NCBI RefSeq assembly: GCF_051027545.1
Contig: NZ_CP194902.1
Span: 2,356,001-2,420,000 of the forward strand
DNA from: Methylocaldum sp002005105
Lineage (GTDB): Bacteria; Pseudomonadota; Gammaproteobacteria; Methylococcales; Methylococcaceae
DNA length: 64,000 nucleotides
Reading direction: 5' to 3'
Shown: positions 54,246 to 62,990 of the stretch, piece by piece
How the letters are laid out: every line of letters begins with the position of its first letter
How positions within the stretch are numbered: position 1 is the first letter of the stretch
Translations under genes and position numbers: made by a program
Notes under the pieces: generated by a model
What the model was told of the DNA's origin: nothing
The model's input: only the letters and a program-made list of their open reading frames with translations
The model's database searches: none

Positions 54246-55913
54246 TCAGCCCATCAAGGGTTTGAAGCGGATCCGGTGCGGATTTTCCGCTTCGTCGCCT
54301 AAACGACGCTTGCGATCGGCTTCGTAGTCCGCATAGTTGCCCTCGAACCAGACCACCTTGCTATCGCCTTCGAAGGCGAGCATATGGGTGGCGATGCGGT
54401 CTAGGAACCAGCGATCGTGCGAAATGACCACGGCGCAGCCCGGGAATTCCAGCAGCGCTTCCTCAAGCGCCCGCAGGGTTTCCACGTCGAGATCGTTGGT
54501 CGGCTCGTCGAGCAACAGCACGTTGCCGCCGGCTTTCAGCAGCTTGGCCAAATGAACTCGGTTGCGTTCGCCGCCCGATAGCTCGCCGATGCGCTTCTGC
54601 TGATCCGAGCCTTTGAAGTTGAAGCGGCCCACATAGGCGCGGGACGGCGTCTGATACTTGCCCACCGTGACCATATCGAGGCCGTCGGAAATTTCTTCCC
54701 AGACGGTTTTCTTGTCGTCCATGGCGTCGCGGAACTGCTCGACATAGGCGAGCTGAACCGTCGGACCTACGCGGATATTGCCGGTGTCGGCCGTTTCGGC
54801 ACCGGCCATCATGCGGAACAGGGTGGTTTTGCCGACGCCGTTGGGGCCGATCACGCCCACGATGCCGCCCTGCGGCAGCCGGAAGTTCAGGTCCTCGATC
54901 AGCAGTCGGTCGCCGAAACCCTTCGAGACGCCCTCGAATTCCACCACCAGTTCGCCCAGGCGTGGCCCCGGCGGAATATAGATCTCGCGGGTCTCGTTAC
55001 GGGCCTGGTATTCGCTGGACGACAGTTCCTCGAACCGCTGTAAACGTGCCTTGCTCTTGGCCTGCCGGCCCTTGGGATTAGCGCGCACCCATTCCAGCTC
55101 TTCCTTCATGGCTTTCTGGCGGGCGGTTTCCTGCTTCTCCTCCATTTCCAGGCGTTTTTCCTTCTGTTCCAGCCAGGAGGAATAATTGCCTTCCCAGGGG
55201 ATGCCGTGGCCGCGGTCCAATTCGAGAATCCAGCCGGCGACATTGTCCAGGAAATAGCGGTCGTGGGTAACGGCGATGACCGTGCCCTGAAAGTCGTGGA
55301 GGAAACGTTCGAGCCAAGCCACCGATTCGGCGTCTAAGTGGTTGGTGGGTTCGTCGAGGAGCAGCATGTCGGGATTCGACAGCAGCAACCGGCACAGGGC
55401 GACGCGGCGGCGTTCGCCGCCTGAAAGCTTGGTGACGTCGGCGTTCCAGTCCGGAAGGCGCAGGGCGTCGGCGGCGATTTCCAGCTTGCGTTCGAGTTCC
55501 CAGGCGCCGGCAGCCTCGATTTTGTCCTGGAGTTCAGCCTGCTCGGCGAGTAATTTGTCGAAATCGGCGTCGGGTTCGCCGAAAGCGTTGCTGACCTCGT
55601 TGAAGCGGTCGACCAACGCCTTGATTTCAGCCACGCCGTCTTCGACATTGCCGCGAACGGTCTTGGTCGGGTCGAGCTGAGGCTCCTGCGGAAGAAAGCC
55701 GATCTTGATTCCAGGCTGCGGCCGGGCTTCGCCGTCGTATTCCTTGTCCACGCCGGCCATGATGCGGAGCAGGGTGGATTTGCCGGACCCGTTCAGGCCG
55801 AGCACACCGATCTTTGCGCCGGGAAAGAAGGACAGCGAGATGTCGCGCAAAATCTCGCGTTTGGGCGGCACGATTTTGCTCACCCGGTTCATCGTGAAAA
55901 TGTACTGAGCCAT
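54246..55913 (-). CDS. ettA: Energy-dependent translational throttle protein EttA (ABC-F)
   Basis: A 555-residue protein, identical in length to E. coli EttA. It has two ABC domains with Walker A GLNGSGKS (39-46) and GPNGVGKTT, two LSGGE signatures, and an arm/linker region. ABC-F proteins bind the ribosomal E site and gate elongation by ADP/ATP ratio. ATG 55913 (MAQYIFTMNRV) is the family start; the longer frame upstream is not conserved. Confidence 0.95.
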   Translation of the reverse strand: MAQYIFTMNRVSKIVPPKREILRDISLSFFPGAKIGVLGLNGSGKSTLLRIMAGVDKEYDGEARPQPGIKIGFLPQEPQLDPTKTVRGNVEDGVAEIKALVDRFNEVSNAFGEPDADFDKLLAEQAELQDKIEAAGAWELERKLEIAADALRLPDWNADVTKLSGGERRRVALCRLLLSNPDMLLLDEPTNHLDAESVAWLERFLHDFQGTVIAVTHDRYFLDNVAGWILELDRGHGIPWEGNYSSWLEQKEKRLEMEEKQETARQKAMKEELEWVRANPKGRQAKSKARLQRFEELSSSEYQARNETREIYIPPGPRLGELVVEFEGVSKGFGDRLLIEDLNFRLPQGGIVGVIGPNGVGKTTLFRMMAGAETADTGNIRVGPTVQLAYVEQFRDAMDDKKTVWEEISDGLDMVTVGKYQTPSRAYVGRFNFKGSDQQKRIGELSGGERNRVHLAKLLKAGGNVLLLDEPTNDLDVETLRALEEALLEFPGCAVVISHDRWFLDRIATHMLAFEGDSKVVWFEGNYADYEADRKRRLGDEAENPHRIRFKPLMG

Positions 55914-56006
55914 TTTGACAGGATTGTGTTGGCGGAAAGGCGTTATTATTTCATGGTTTGGCGAATCGATCACGGCATGCGGCCTTTTGACTGTTGAGGA
56001 TACGAG

Positions 56007-57197
56007 ATGAATGCCCAAGACAAGACGCAGTTGGCGGGCTTGAGGTCGCGCATCATTCGCAATATCGGCGCGGTCGAGCCCGAAGCCTGGAATGCGCTGA
56101 CCGACGGCGCTTATCCCTTTCTACGGCATGAATTCTTGCTCGCATTGGAGGAATGCGGTTGCCTGGGCGAGCACGTCGGCTGGATTCCCTACCATGTGGT
56201 GATCGAGGATTCCGAGCGCCGCCTGGTAGGCGCCCTGCCGGCGTATCTCAAACTCAACTCGTTCGGCGAATTCGTTTTCGATTGGGCCTGGGCGGACGCC
56301 TACGAAAGAGCAGGCATGCCCTATTATCCGAAGCTGGTCGTGGCCTCGCCGTTCACGCCGGCCACGGGCCCGCGTCTTCTGATTCCGTCCGAGCGTTACT
56401 CGGATAGCTTGGCGGAAGCCGCGGTTGAGTTCGCGATCGAGGCGGCGCGTGATGCAGGAGTTTCCTCGCTGCACTGGTTGTTCACGCAGGACCGGGTATT
56501 GCTGCATTCGGAGCGCGTGTTGAAGCGGCTCGGCTGTCAATTCCACTGGGAAAACTGGGGCTACCGGGATTTCGAGGACTTTTTGTCGGGCTTTACCGCC
56601 AAGCGGCGCAAGGAAGTGAAGCGGGAGCGCCGGCAGGTGCGGGACGCCTCGGTGGAGTTGCGAAGAATCCGGGGCGACCGAGTGGAGCCCGACATTTGGC
56701 GTACGGTGTACGAGCTTTACCGGTCCACCTTCGCGAGACATGGCAACTATCCGGCGCTGACGCTCGAGTTTTTCGAAGCGATTGCCGCAAAGATGGGAGA
56801 GCAAATCCTTTTGGTTCTCGCCGAGCGACACGGACGAATCGTCGGGGCAGCATTTTTTCTCGTCGGTCGCGATGCATTGTACGGTCGCTACTGGGGATGC
56901 ACGGAGGACGTGACCGCTCTTCATTTCGAGGCTTGCTATTACCAGGGCATTGAATATTGTATCGAGGAGGGCCTCCGTCGCTTCGAACCCGGCGCTCAGG
57001 GCGAACACAAAGTCAGTCGAGGCTTTCTGCCGACCGAGACCTGGTCGGCCCACTGGCTGGCCGACGTCGGATTCCGCGACCCCATAGCACGCTTTTTGGA
57101 GCGGGAGATGGGTTTGGTACGCGCCTATATGTCGGAACTAAATGCCCACTCGCCTTTCAAAAATTTCGACCATGCTGACCGTTCTGAATCCCTTTGA
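56007..57197 (+). CDS. GNAT/FemAB-like acyltransferase (PF04339 type)
   Basis: A 396-residue protein. The N-terminal PYHVVIEDSERRLVGALPAYL and middle GFTAKRRKEVKRERRQVRD resemble the peptidoglycan-associated DUF482 acyltransferases, with GNAT-like halves. Function is unproven. It is divergent from ettA. Its 3' end overlaps aat by 26 bases. Confidence 0.82.
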   Translation: MNAQDKTQLAGLRSRIIRNIGAVEPEAWNALTDGAYPFLRHEFLLALEECGCLGEHVGWIPYHVVIEDSERRLVGALPAYLKLNSFGEFVFDWAWADAYERAGMPYYPKLVVASPFTPATGPRLLIPSERYSDSLAEAAVEFAIEAARDAGVSSLHWLFTQDRVLLHSERVLKRLGCQFHWENWGYRDFEDFLSGFTAKRRKEVKRERRQVRDASVELRRIRGDRVEPDIWRTVYELYRSTFARHGNYPALTLEFFEAIAAKMGEQILLVLAERHGRIVGAAFFLVGRDALYGRYWGCTEDVTALHFEACYYQGIEYCIEEGLRRFEPGAQGEHKVSRGFLPTETWSAHWLADVGFRDPIARFLEREMGLVRAYMSELNAHSPFKNFDHADRSESL

Positions 57198-57876
57198 TCG
57201 AAACGAGCCGTTTCCGCCGGTGGAAACGGCTCTGGATGAACCGAACGGACTCTTGGCAGTGGGCGGGTGTCTCTCTGCGCGGCGGCTGGTGAATGCCTAT
57301 CGGAGCGGCGTTTTTCCGTGGTTCGGCAAAGACGAACCGATTCTCTGGTGGTCGCCGGATCCGCGGTTGATCCTACAACCCGAGAATATCAAGATTTCCC
57401 GGAGCCTTGGCAAGCGGCTCAGGCGCGGTGAATTTCGTTTCAGTTTCGATGTATGTTTCGACCGCGTCATGGATGCTTGTGCGGAGCCGCGAGACTATGC
57501 GAGTGGAACCTGGATAACAGGGGAGATGAAGCGGGCTTATTCCAATCTTTTTGATCTGGGTCTGGCCCATTCCTTCGAAGCGTGGCAGGAAGAGGCGCTC
57601 GTTGGCGGACTTTACGGGGTTTCGGTCGGCCGGGTGTTTTTCGGAGAATCGATGTTTCACCACGTCACTGACGCTTCCAAGGCTGCTTTCGCTTTCGCGT
57701 GCGACTGTTTGAAGCGGTGGGGTTATGTCCTGATCGATTGCCAGGTCTATACCCGGCATTTAGCCAGTTTGGGAGCGGAAGAGATTCCGCGCTCGGAGTT
57801 CGTGAAATTGTTGCAAATTTATTGTGAACAGCCGGTTTCGAGCGAGGCTTGGAAGTCGGCGGGCGGGGTTTTATGA
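57172..57876 (+). CDS. aat: Leucyl/phenylalanyl-tRNA--protein transferase
   Basis: A 234-residue enzyme with FPWFGKDEPILWWSPDPR, YASGTWIT and FGESMFH blocks. It transfers Leu or Phe from tRNA to N-terminal Arg or Lys, making N-degrons for ClpS. ATG 57172 gives the family start. It overlaps bpt as ATGA. Confidence 0.95.
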   Translation: MLTVLNPFDRNEPFPPVETALDEPNGLLAVGGCLSARRLVNAYRSGVFPWFGKDEPILWWSPDPRLILQPENIKISRSLGKRLRRGEFRFSFDVCFDRVMDACAEPRDYASGTWITGEMKRAYSNLFDLGLAHSFEAWQEEALVGGLYGVSVGRVFFGESMFHHVTDASKAAFAFACDCLKRWGYVLIDCQVYTRHLASLGAEEIPRSEFVKLLQIYCEQPVSSEAWKSAGGVL

Positions 57877-58598
57877 AATCGATACCGCTCTACATCAGCT
57901 ATGAGCACGATTGTGATTACCTGCCGGGAAGGCAGGCGCAGATGGCTTATGTTTCGCCACGGGAGTCATTGGATGTCGATATTTATTCGTGGCTCGCAAC
58001 CAGAGGTTTCCGTCGAAGCGGCGACATGGTTTACCGGCCGCACTGCTCGAATTGCTCGGCTTGTGTGCCGGTACGCATACCGGTCGCGCGATTTCGGCCG
58101 AATCGCGGGCAGCGTCGGATTCAGCGGATGAATGCCGATTTGGAAATTGCTCTGAAGCCGGCTCGATTCGAAGAGGCGCACTATCGACTCTTCCTGCGGT
58201 ATCTCAATGCGCGGCATTCGGATGGCCATATGGCCGAATCCTCGGCGGAGGATTACATTCGTTTTCTTGCGTGCGGATGGGCGGAGACCGGTTTCTACGA
58301 GTTTAAGCGCGGGGATAGCTTGTTGGCAGTAGCTGTCACCGACTGTTTGGCCGATGGCCTCTCGGCGGTTTATACGTTCTTCGATCCCGATTTACCCGCA
58401 CTCAGCCTGGGCAGCTATGCCATTTTGTGGCAAGTAGCGGAGACCAAACGACGCGGATTGGATTGGCTATATCTCGGATTCTGGATATCCAGTTGCCGAA
58501 AAATGAGCTATAAAAATTCGTTTCGTCCTCTACAGGCTCTGGTGGGCGAAGACTGGGTACTGGTGGAAAAAGGCGAGAATATCGTGCTTGAAACTTAA
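57873..58598 (+). CDS. bpt: Aspartate/glutamate leucyltransferase (Bpt, Ate family)
   Basis: A 241-residue member of the ATE/Bpt family. The N-terminal YISYEHDCDYLPGRQAQMAY and the cysteine pair in HCSNCSACVPVRIP are conserved, followed by the acyltransferase fold. Bpt adds Leu to N-terminal Asp or Glu. It complements Aat and both feed ClpS/ClpA. It is tightly linked to aat and infA. Confidence 0.92.
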   Translation: MKSIPLYISYEHDCDYLPGRQAQMAYVSPRESLDVDIYSWLATRGFRRSGDMVYRPHCSNCSACVPVRIPVARFRPNRGQRRIQRMNADLEIALKPARFEEAHYRLFLRYLNARHSDGHMAESSAEDYIRFLACGWAETGFYEFKRGDSLLAVAVTDCLADGLSAVYTFFDPDLPALSLGSYAILWQVAETKRRGLDWLYLGFWISSCRKMSYKNSFRPLQALVGEDWVLVEKGENIVLET

Positions 58599-58648
58599 TA
58601 TGATATTATTCGGCTTTTACTGTTCGTATTCACTTTTGAGAGAGGTTT

Positions 58649-58867
58649 ATGTCGAAAGAAGATCACATCGAAATGGAAGGCAAAGTGATCGAAACTTTGC
58701 CCAATACGACTTTTCGCGTCCAGTTGGATAACGGTCATATTATTACGGCACATATTTCCGGCAAAATGCGCAAGCATTACATCCGCATTCTGACGGGTGA
58801 CCGCGTAAAAGTGGAAATGACGCCGTACGATTTAACGAAAGGCCGAATCACCTTTCGTCAGCGTTAA
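58649..58867 (+). CDS. infA: Translation initiation factor IF-1
   Basis: A 72-residue S1-fold protein beginning MSKEDHIEMEGKV, near-universal in sequence. It binds the A site of the 30S subunit during initiation. It stands between bpt and the convergent clpA, as in many gammaproteobacteria. Stops of infA and clpA are 4 bases apart. Confidence 0.97.
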   Translation: MSKEDHIEMEGKVIETLPNTTFRVQLDNGHIITAHISGKMRKHYIRILTGDRVKVEMTPYDLTKGRITFRQR

Positions 58868-58871
58868 GAAC

Positions 58872-61139
58872 TCAGACTTCCGCTGCTTCGTGCACGCCTT
58901 CGATGGTAAACGCCAGTTGGCCATCTTCCACGCTGATTCTCACTACTCCGCCCTCGCTTAACTTGCCGAATAGGATTTCATCGGCCAAGGGCTTTTTGAT
59001 GTTTTCCTGAATAACCCGGGCCATGGGTCTCGCCCCCATAGACGGGTCGAAGCCGTGTTCGGCCAGCCATTCCCGCGCATCGGGCTCCAAAACCACCGAC
59101 ACCCGCTTTTCCGCCAGTTGCGATTCCAGTTCGAACATGAACTTGTCGACGACTTGGCCGATGATGTCGAGGTTGAGCGGCTTGAACTGAATAATGGCAT
59201 CCAGCCGGTTGCGGAACTCGGGCGAAAACATTCGCTCGATGACCTTCATGCTGTCGGTGGAGTGATCCTGCTGGGTAAAACCGATCGACGGCCTGCCGCC
59301 CTCGGAGGCTCCGGCATTGGTCGTCATGATCAGGATGATATTCCGGAAATCGGCCTTTCGTCCGTTGTTATCGGTCAAGGTGCCGTGATCCATGACCTGC
59401 AGCAACAGGTTGAACACATCGGTATGGGCCTTCTCGACCTCGTCGAGAAGCAACACTGCATGCGGATGCTTGTTGACTTCTTCGGTCAACAAGCCGCCCT
59501 GGTCGAAGCCTACATAGCCGGGCGGGGCACCAATCAATCGGGATACGGTATGCCGCTCCATGTATTCGGACATATCGAAGCGGATGAGCTCGATGCCCAG
59601 TACCTTGGCCAACTGGCGGGTGACTTCGGTTTTTCCGACGCCGGTTGGGCCTGCGAACAGGAAGCAGCCGATGGGTTTTTGCACTTCACGAAGTCCCGCT
59701 CGCGACAGTTTGATCGCGGAGGCCAAGGTCGAAATGGCTTCATCCTGGCCGAATACCAGCATCTTCAGATTCTTTTCGAGATCCCGCAGTTTGTCCTTGT
59801 CGTTGGTGGAAACCGTTTTCGGCGGAATGCGCGCGATTTTCGAGACGATATCCTCGATCTCCAAAGTGCCGATCAGCTTCTTCCGGCGGGAAACCGGCAA
59901 CAGCCGCTGGCTGGCCCCTGCCTCGTCAATCACGTCGATAGCTTTGTCCGGCAAGTGACGGTCGGTAATGTACCGATCGGATAATTCGGCTGCCGTGCGG
60001 AGCGCTGCCAGTGAATATTTCACGTCATGGTGTTTTTCGAACCGCGACTTGAGTCCGCGCAGAATGTGGTAGGTCTCGTCGACAGTAGGCTCATGGATAT
60101 CGATTTTCTGAAAACGACGGGCCAGAGCCCTGTCTTTTTCGAAAATACCCCGATATTCCTGATAAGTGGTGGACCCAATGCAGCGCAGTTCGCCCGAGGC
60201 CAATACCGGCTTGATCAGGTTCGAGGCGTCCATCACGCCGCCCGACGCCGATCCGGCTCCGATAATGGTGTGAATCTCGTCGATGAACAGAATCGAATTG
60301 GGCTCTTTCTTGAGCTGTGCAAGCAGTGCTTTGAGACGTTTCTCGAAATCGCCGCGGTATTTGGTTCCGGCAACCAAGGAGCCGAGATCCAGCGCATAAA
60401 TCGTGCTTTCCGACAGGACTTCCGGCACCTCTTTGTCGACGATCTTCTTGGCCAGTCCCTCAGCGATCGCGGTCTTACCGACGCCGGCCTCGCCGACCAG
60501 CAACGGATTATTCTTGCGACGCCGACACAGGACCTGGATGGTGCGTTCGATCTCGCCCTTGCGTCCGATCAGCGGGTCAATCTTTCCGCGTTTCGCCAAT
60601 TCGTTAAGGTTGGAAGCAAATTTTTCCAAAGGATTGGCGGCAGCGCCTTCACCTTCGTCGCTTTCCGAAGTGGTGCTGCTTTTCGGACTCGCATCCGAAT
60701 CTTCGCGAACTTTCGAAATGCCGTGAGAAATGTAATTGACGACGTCCAAGCGGGTCACGTCCTGCTTGTTGAGCAGATAAACGGCTTGGGAGTCCTGCTC
60801 GCTGAAAATAGCGACCAGGATGTTGGCGCCGGTGACCTCTTTCTTGCCCGAGGACTGGACGTGAAAGGCCGCTCTCTGGAGGACTCGCTGAAAGCCGAGC
60901 GTCGGCTGAGTTTCGCGCTTCACGCCAGGCGGGATGAGCGGCGTCGTTTCATCCAGAAACTCGGTCAGATCCTTTCTCAATTGATCGATGTTCGCGCCGC
61001 AGGCTCGAAGCACTTCAACGGCTATCGAATTGTCGAGCATCGCGAGCAAGAGATGCTCGACGGTTATGAATTCGTGCCTTTTCTCGTAGGCCGATCGGAA
61101 CGCGACGTTTAATGAATATTCGAGTTCTTTGCTTAACAT
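58872..61139 (-). CDS. clpA: ATP-dependent Clp protease ATP-binding subunit ClpA
   Basis: A 755-residue Hsp100 unfoldase. The N-terminal ClpN domain (about 1-145) binds ClpS. The first AAA+ module has GEAGVGKT near 215 and the second GPTGVGKT near 497. It unfolds N-degron substrates for ClpP; the ClpP gene is not in the window. It follows clpS on the minus strand. Confidence 0.96.
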   Translation of the reverse strand: MLSKELEYSLNVAFRSAYEKRHEFITVEHLLLAMLDNSIAVEVLRACGANIDQLRKDLTEFLDETTPLIPPGVKRETQPTLGFQRVLQRAAFHVQSSGKKEVTGANILVAIFSEQDSQAVYLLNKQDVTRLDVVNYISHGISKVREDSDASPKSSTTSESDEGEGAAANPLEKFASNLNELAKRGKIDPLIGRKGEIERTIQVLCRRRKNNPLLVGEAGVGKTAIAEGLAKKIVDKEVPEVLSESTIYALDLGSLVAGTKYRGDFEKRLKALLAQLKKEPNSILFIDEIHTIIGAGSASGGVMDASNLIKPVLASGELRCIGSTTYQEYRGIFEKDRALARRFQKIDIHEPTVDETYHILRGLKSRFEKHHDVKYSLAALRTAAELSDRYITDRHLPDKAIDVIDEAGASQRLLPVSRRKKLIGTLEIEDIVSKIARIPPKTVSTNDKDKLRDLEKNLKMLVFGQDEAISTLASAIKLSRAGLREVQKPIGCFLFAGPTGVGKTEVTRQLAKVLGIELIRFDMSEYMERHTVSRLIGAPPGYVGFDQGGLLTEEVNKHPHAVLLLDEVEKAHTDVFNLLLQVMDHGTLTDNNGRKADFRNIILIMTTNAGASEGGRPSIGFTQQDHSTDSMKVIERMFSPEFRNRLDAIIQFKPLNLDIIGQVVDKFMFELESQLAEKRVSVVLEPDAREWLAEHGFDPSMGARPMARVIQENIKKPLADEILFGKLSEGGVVRISVEDGQLAFTIEGVHEAAEV

Positions 61140-61154
61140 AGAATCAGGGCCTGT

Positions 61155-61475
61155 TCAGGCTTCCTCCATTGTGCAAAGCAGAGGATGCTGGTGCTGCCGA
61201 GAATAATCGTTCACCAGCTGGACTTTGGTTTCTGCAACGTCCTTGGAGAAGACGCCACAAACGCCGATGCCCCGCGTATGAACGTGAAGCATAATCTGGG
61301 TAGCTTTTTCCTCGCTCATGCCGAAGAACGTTTTCAATACCAAAACGACGAAATCCATCGGAGTGAAATCGTCGTTCAACAGAATCACTTTATAAAGCGG
61401 TGGCCGTTTAAGTTTTGGCTTCGCTTCCTGTACGACAACATCGTCTGTGAGCTTGTGATCAGGATGTTGTGCCAT
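61155..61475 (-). CDS. clpS: ATP-dependent Clp protease adaptor protein ClpS
   Basis: A 106-residue adaptor with a flexible N-terminus. The core YKVILLNDDFTPMDFVVLVL holds the Asn-Asp-Asp that binds N-degrons, and TRGIGVCGVF and MLHVH complete the fold. It delivers Leu, Phe, Tyr or Trp N-termini to ClpA. It lies 15 bases before clpA. Confidence 0.96.
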   Translation of the reverse strand: MAQHPDHKLTDDVVVQEAKPKLKRPPLYKVILLNDDFTPMDFVVLVLKTFFGMSEEKATQIMLHVHTRGIGVCGVFSKDVAETKVQLVNDYSRQHQHPLLCTMEEA

Positions 61476-61593
61476 TTCTCGCCCTTGAACTGCAACATGT
61501 CTAGACCACGGCTACTATAGCATCTGCGGGCTCCGTTGTATTAGACCGCCCTTGGTATAAATGATTTCCCGTCACAACCATTCGCCATAGGTT

Positions 61594-62346
61594 TCACGAT
61601 CGCGTTAAAGCGTTACGACGATCCGGAAAAGGAAGCTTTCTGGGGAGTATCCACATCTCGTACATCGAGACCACCCACATGAATACGAACGCCATAGCCA
61701 AACCAGCGCCTCCAAGAACGACCAGGAGGGCGAAGTGTGGGTTCAGTTTAGTCAGCCACCAGGATGTGATGTCAAGCAGTAAGAAAGCGTAAGGCATGAT
61801 GATCGCCGCGCCCTTCAGTTTCACGGGAACTCCCGTGGATAAGGCGAAGATCAGTCCGACGAACATGAAAATGAATGAAATGCCGAATAAATGAATATGC
61901 GACACGCGCGTCAATGACGAGAAAGTCGCGCCCTCGTCGGATGCGGTCCGCGCTTTGATGGTCGCGAATTGCGTGAAGTCGGGCAATCCGCCGGCTTCCG
62001 CATTGTGACAACTGACGCAGCGTTGCTCGAAGATGGGCTTTATGTCGCTTTCATAAGCTTTCTCGCTGGCGCCGTCGCGCACCCATTGGATGATCTTGAA
62101 GCGTTCTTCGTCCGGCGCCATGGGCTTCATGGAGCCGTTCAGCTGGCTTTCAAGTACGGAACCGGAACGATTGCCGTAATAGCTGTAGACGATATCTTCG
62201 ATGGAAAGACCGAATTTGCCGTCAGCCATTCCGTGGGTAAACAGGATCTGGATCATTGCGACGGCATAGCCGATTGCTATGACCGTCAAATAACCGGAAA
62301 ATAACAGCTTTATCGCTAATCCTAAACTGCTTAGGTTGAACGGCAT
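61594..62346 (-). CDS. Membrane protein with c-type heme motif
   Basis: A 250-residue protein. An N-terminal membrane segment is at about 14-35. A periplasmic stretch carries CVSCH at 110-114, a heme c attachment motif. At least three further hydrophobic segments follow (about 150-170, 180-196 and 207-228), beginning with HIH at 150-152 that could ligate metal or heme. It resembles small membrane cytochromes. I do not recognise a named family. It stands alone upstream of clpS. Confidence 0.7.
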   Translation of the reverse strand: MPFNLSSLGLAIKLLFSGYLTVIAIGYAVAMIQILFTHGMADGKFGLSIEDIVYSYYGNRSGSVLESQLNGSMKPMAPDEERFKIIQWVRDGASEKAYESDIKPIFEQRCVSCHNAEAGGLPDFTQFATIKARTASDEGATFSSLTRVSHIHLFGISFIFMFVGLIFALSTGVPVKLKGAAIIMPYAFLLLDITSWWLTKLNPHFALLVVLGGAGLAMAFVFMWVVSMYEMWILPRKLPFPDRRNALTRS

Positions 62347-62506
62347 GATTCAGCTCCAGCCGGAAGGGGTAAGTTAGAGGGTTTATCCTAGCCTGCCCAC
62401 CGGGCATCGACAAACCTCGCAACATTCTAATTCTATATGTTATATGGCCGTTTTTCTTTTAGCACACGCGAACCGGCTAGGCAATTTACACATCAGTTAA
62501 AAGTGC

Positions 62507-62986
62507 ATGCACCAGCTCGAAACCGAATTCAGCCGGAATGAGAGGCCGCGAGTCACCGTCGCGGCCATCGTCGAGCGGGACGCGCGTTTTCTCGTAGTCG
62601 AGGAGCGAGCCGATAACGGCAAGCTTGTGATCAATCAGCCCGCAGGTCATGTCGAAGCAGGAGAGAACGTCATCGAGGCCGCTATCCGCGAAACCTTCGA
62701 AGAGACCGCATGGCATTTCAGACCCGAGGCACTGGTTGGGATTTATCTATGGCGCCGGGCTGCGGGAGACGCCAGTTTTCTTCGAATCGGAATTGTCGGG
62801 TCGGTTGATGGTCACGATCCGGATAGTCCTCTCGACGAGGGCATCGTGAGCAGTTTGTGGCTGACCCGCGAGGAACTTTTGAGCGAGAAAATGCGTCTTC
62901 GAAGTCCTTTGGTGATGAAATGCATCGACGATTATCTCGCCGGGGAACGCTATCCCTTGTCGGTGCTCAAATCCTTGCTGAGTTGA
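62507..62986 (+). CDS. nudJ: Nudix hydrolase NudJ (phosphatase)
   Basis: A 159-residue protein with Nudix box from Gly47 to 69 (GHVEAGENVIEAAIRETFEE at its core). It resembles NudJ, which acts on nucleoside and thiamine pyrophosphates. It is 4 bases before mnmA, the arrangement seen in E. coli. Confidence 0.88.
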   Translation: MHQLETEFSRNERPRVTVAAIVERDARFLVVEERADNGKLVINQPAGHVEAGENVIEAAIRETFEETAWHFRPEALVGIYLWRRAAGDASFLRIGIVGSVDGHDPDSPLDEGIVSSLWLTREELLSEKMRLRSPLVMKCIDDYLAGERYPLSVLKSLLS

Positions 62987-62990
62987 ATTC

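Noticed and set aside
60027..61112. Plus-strand frame of 361 codons opposite clpA
   Set aside because: ClpA is unambiguous on the minus strand, and the frame shows no recognisable domain.
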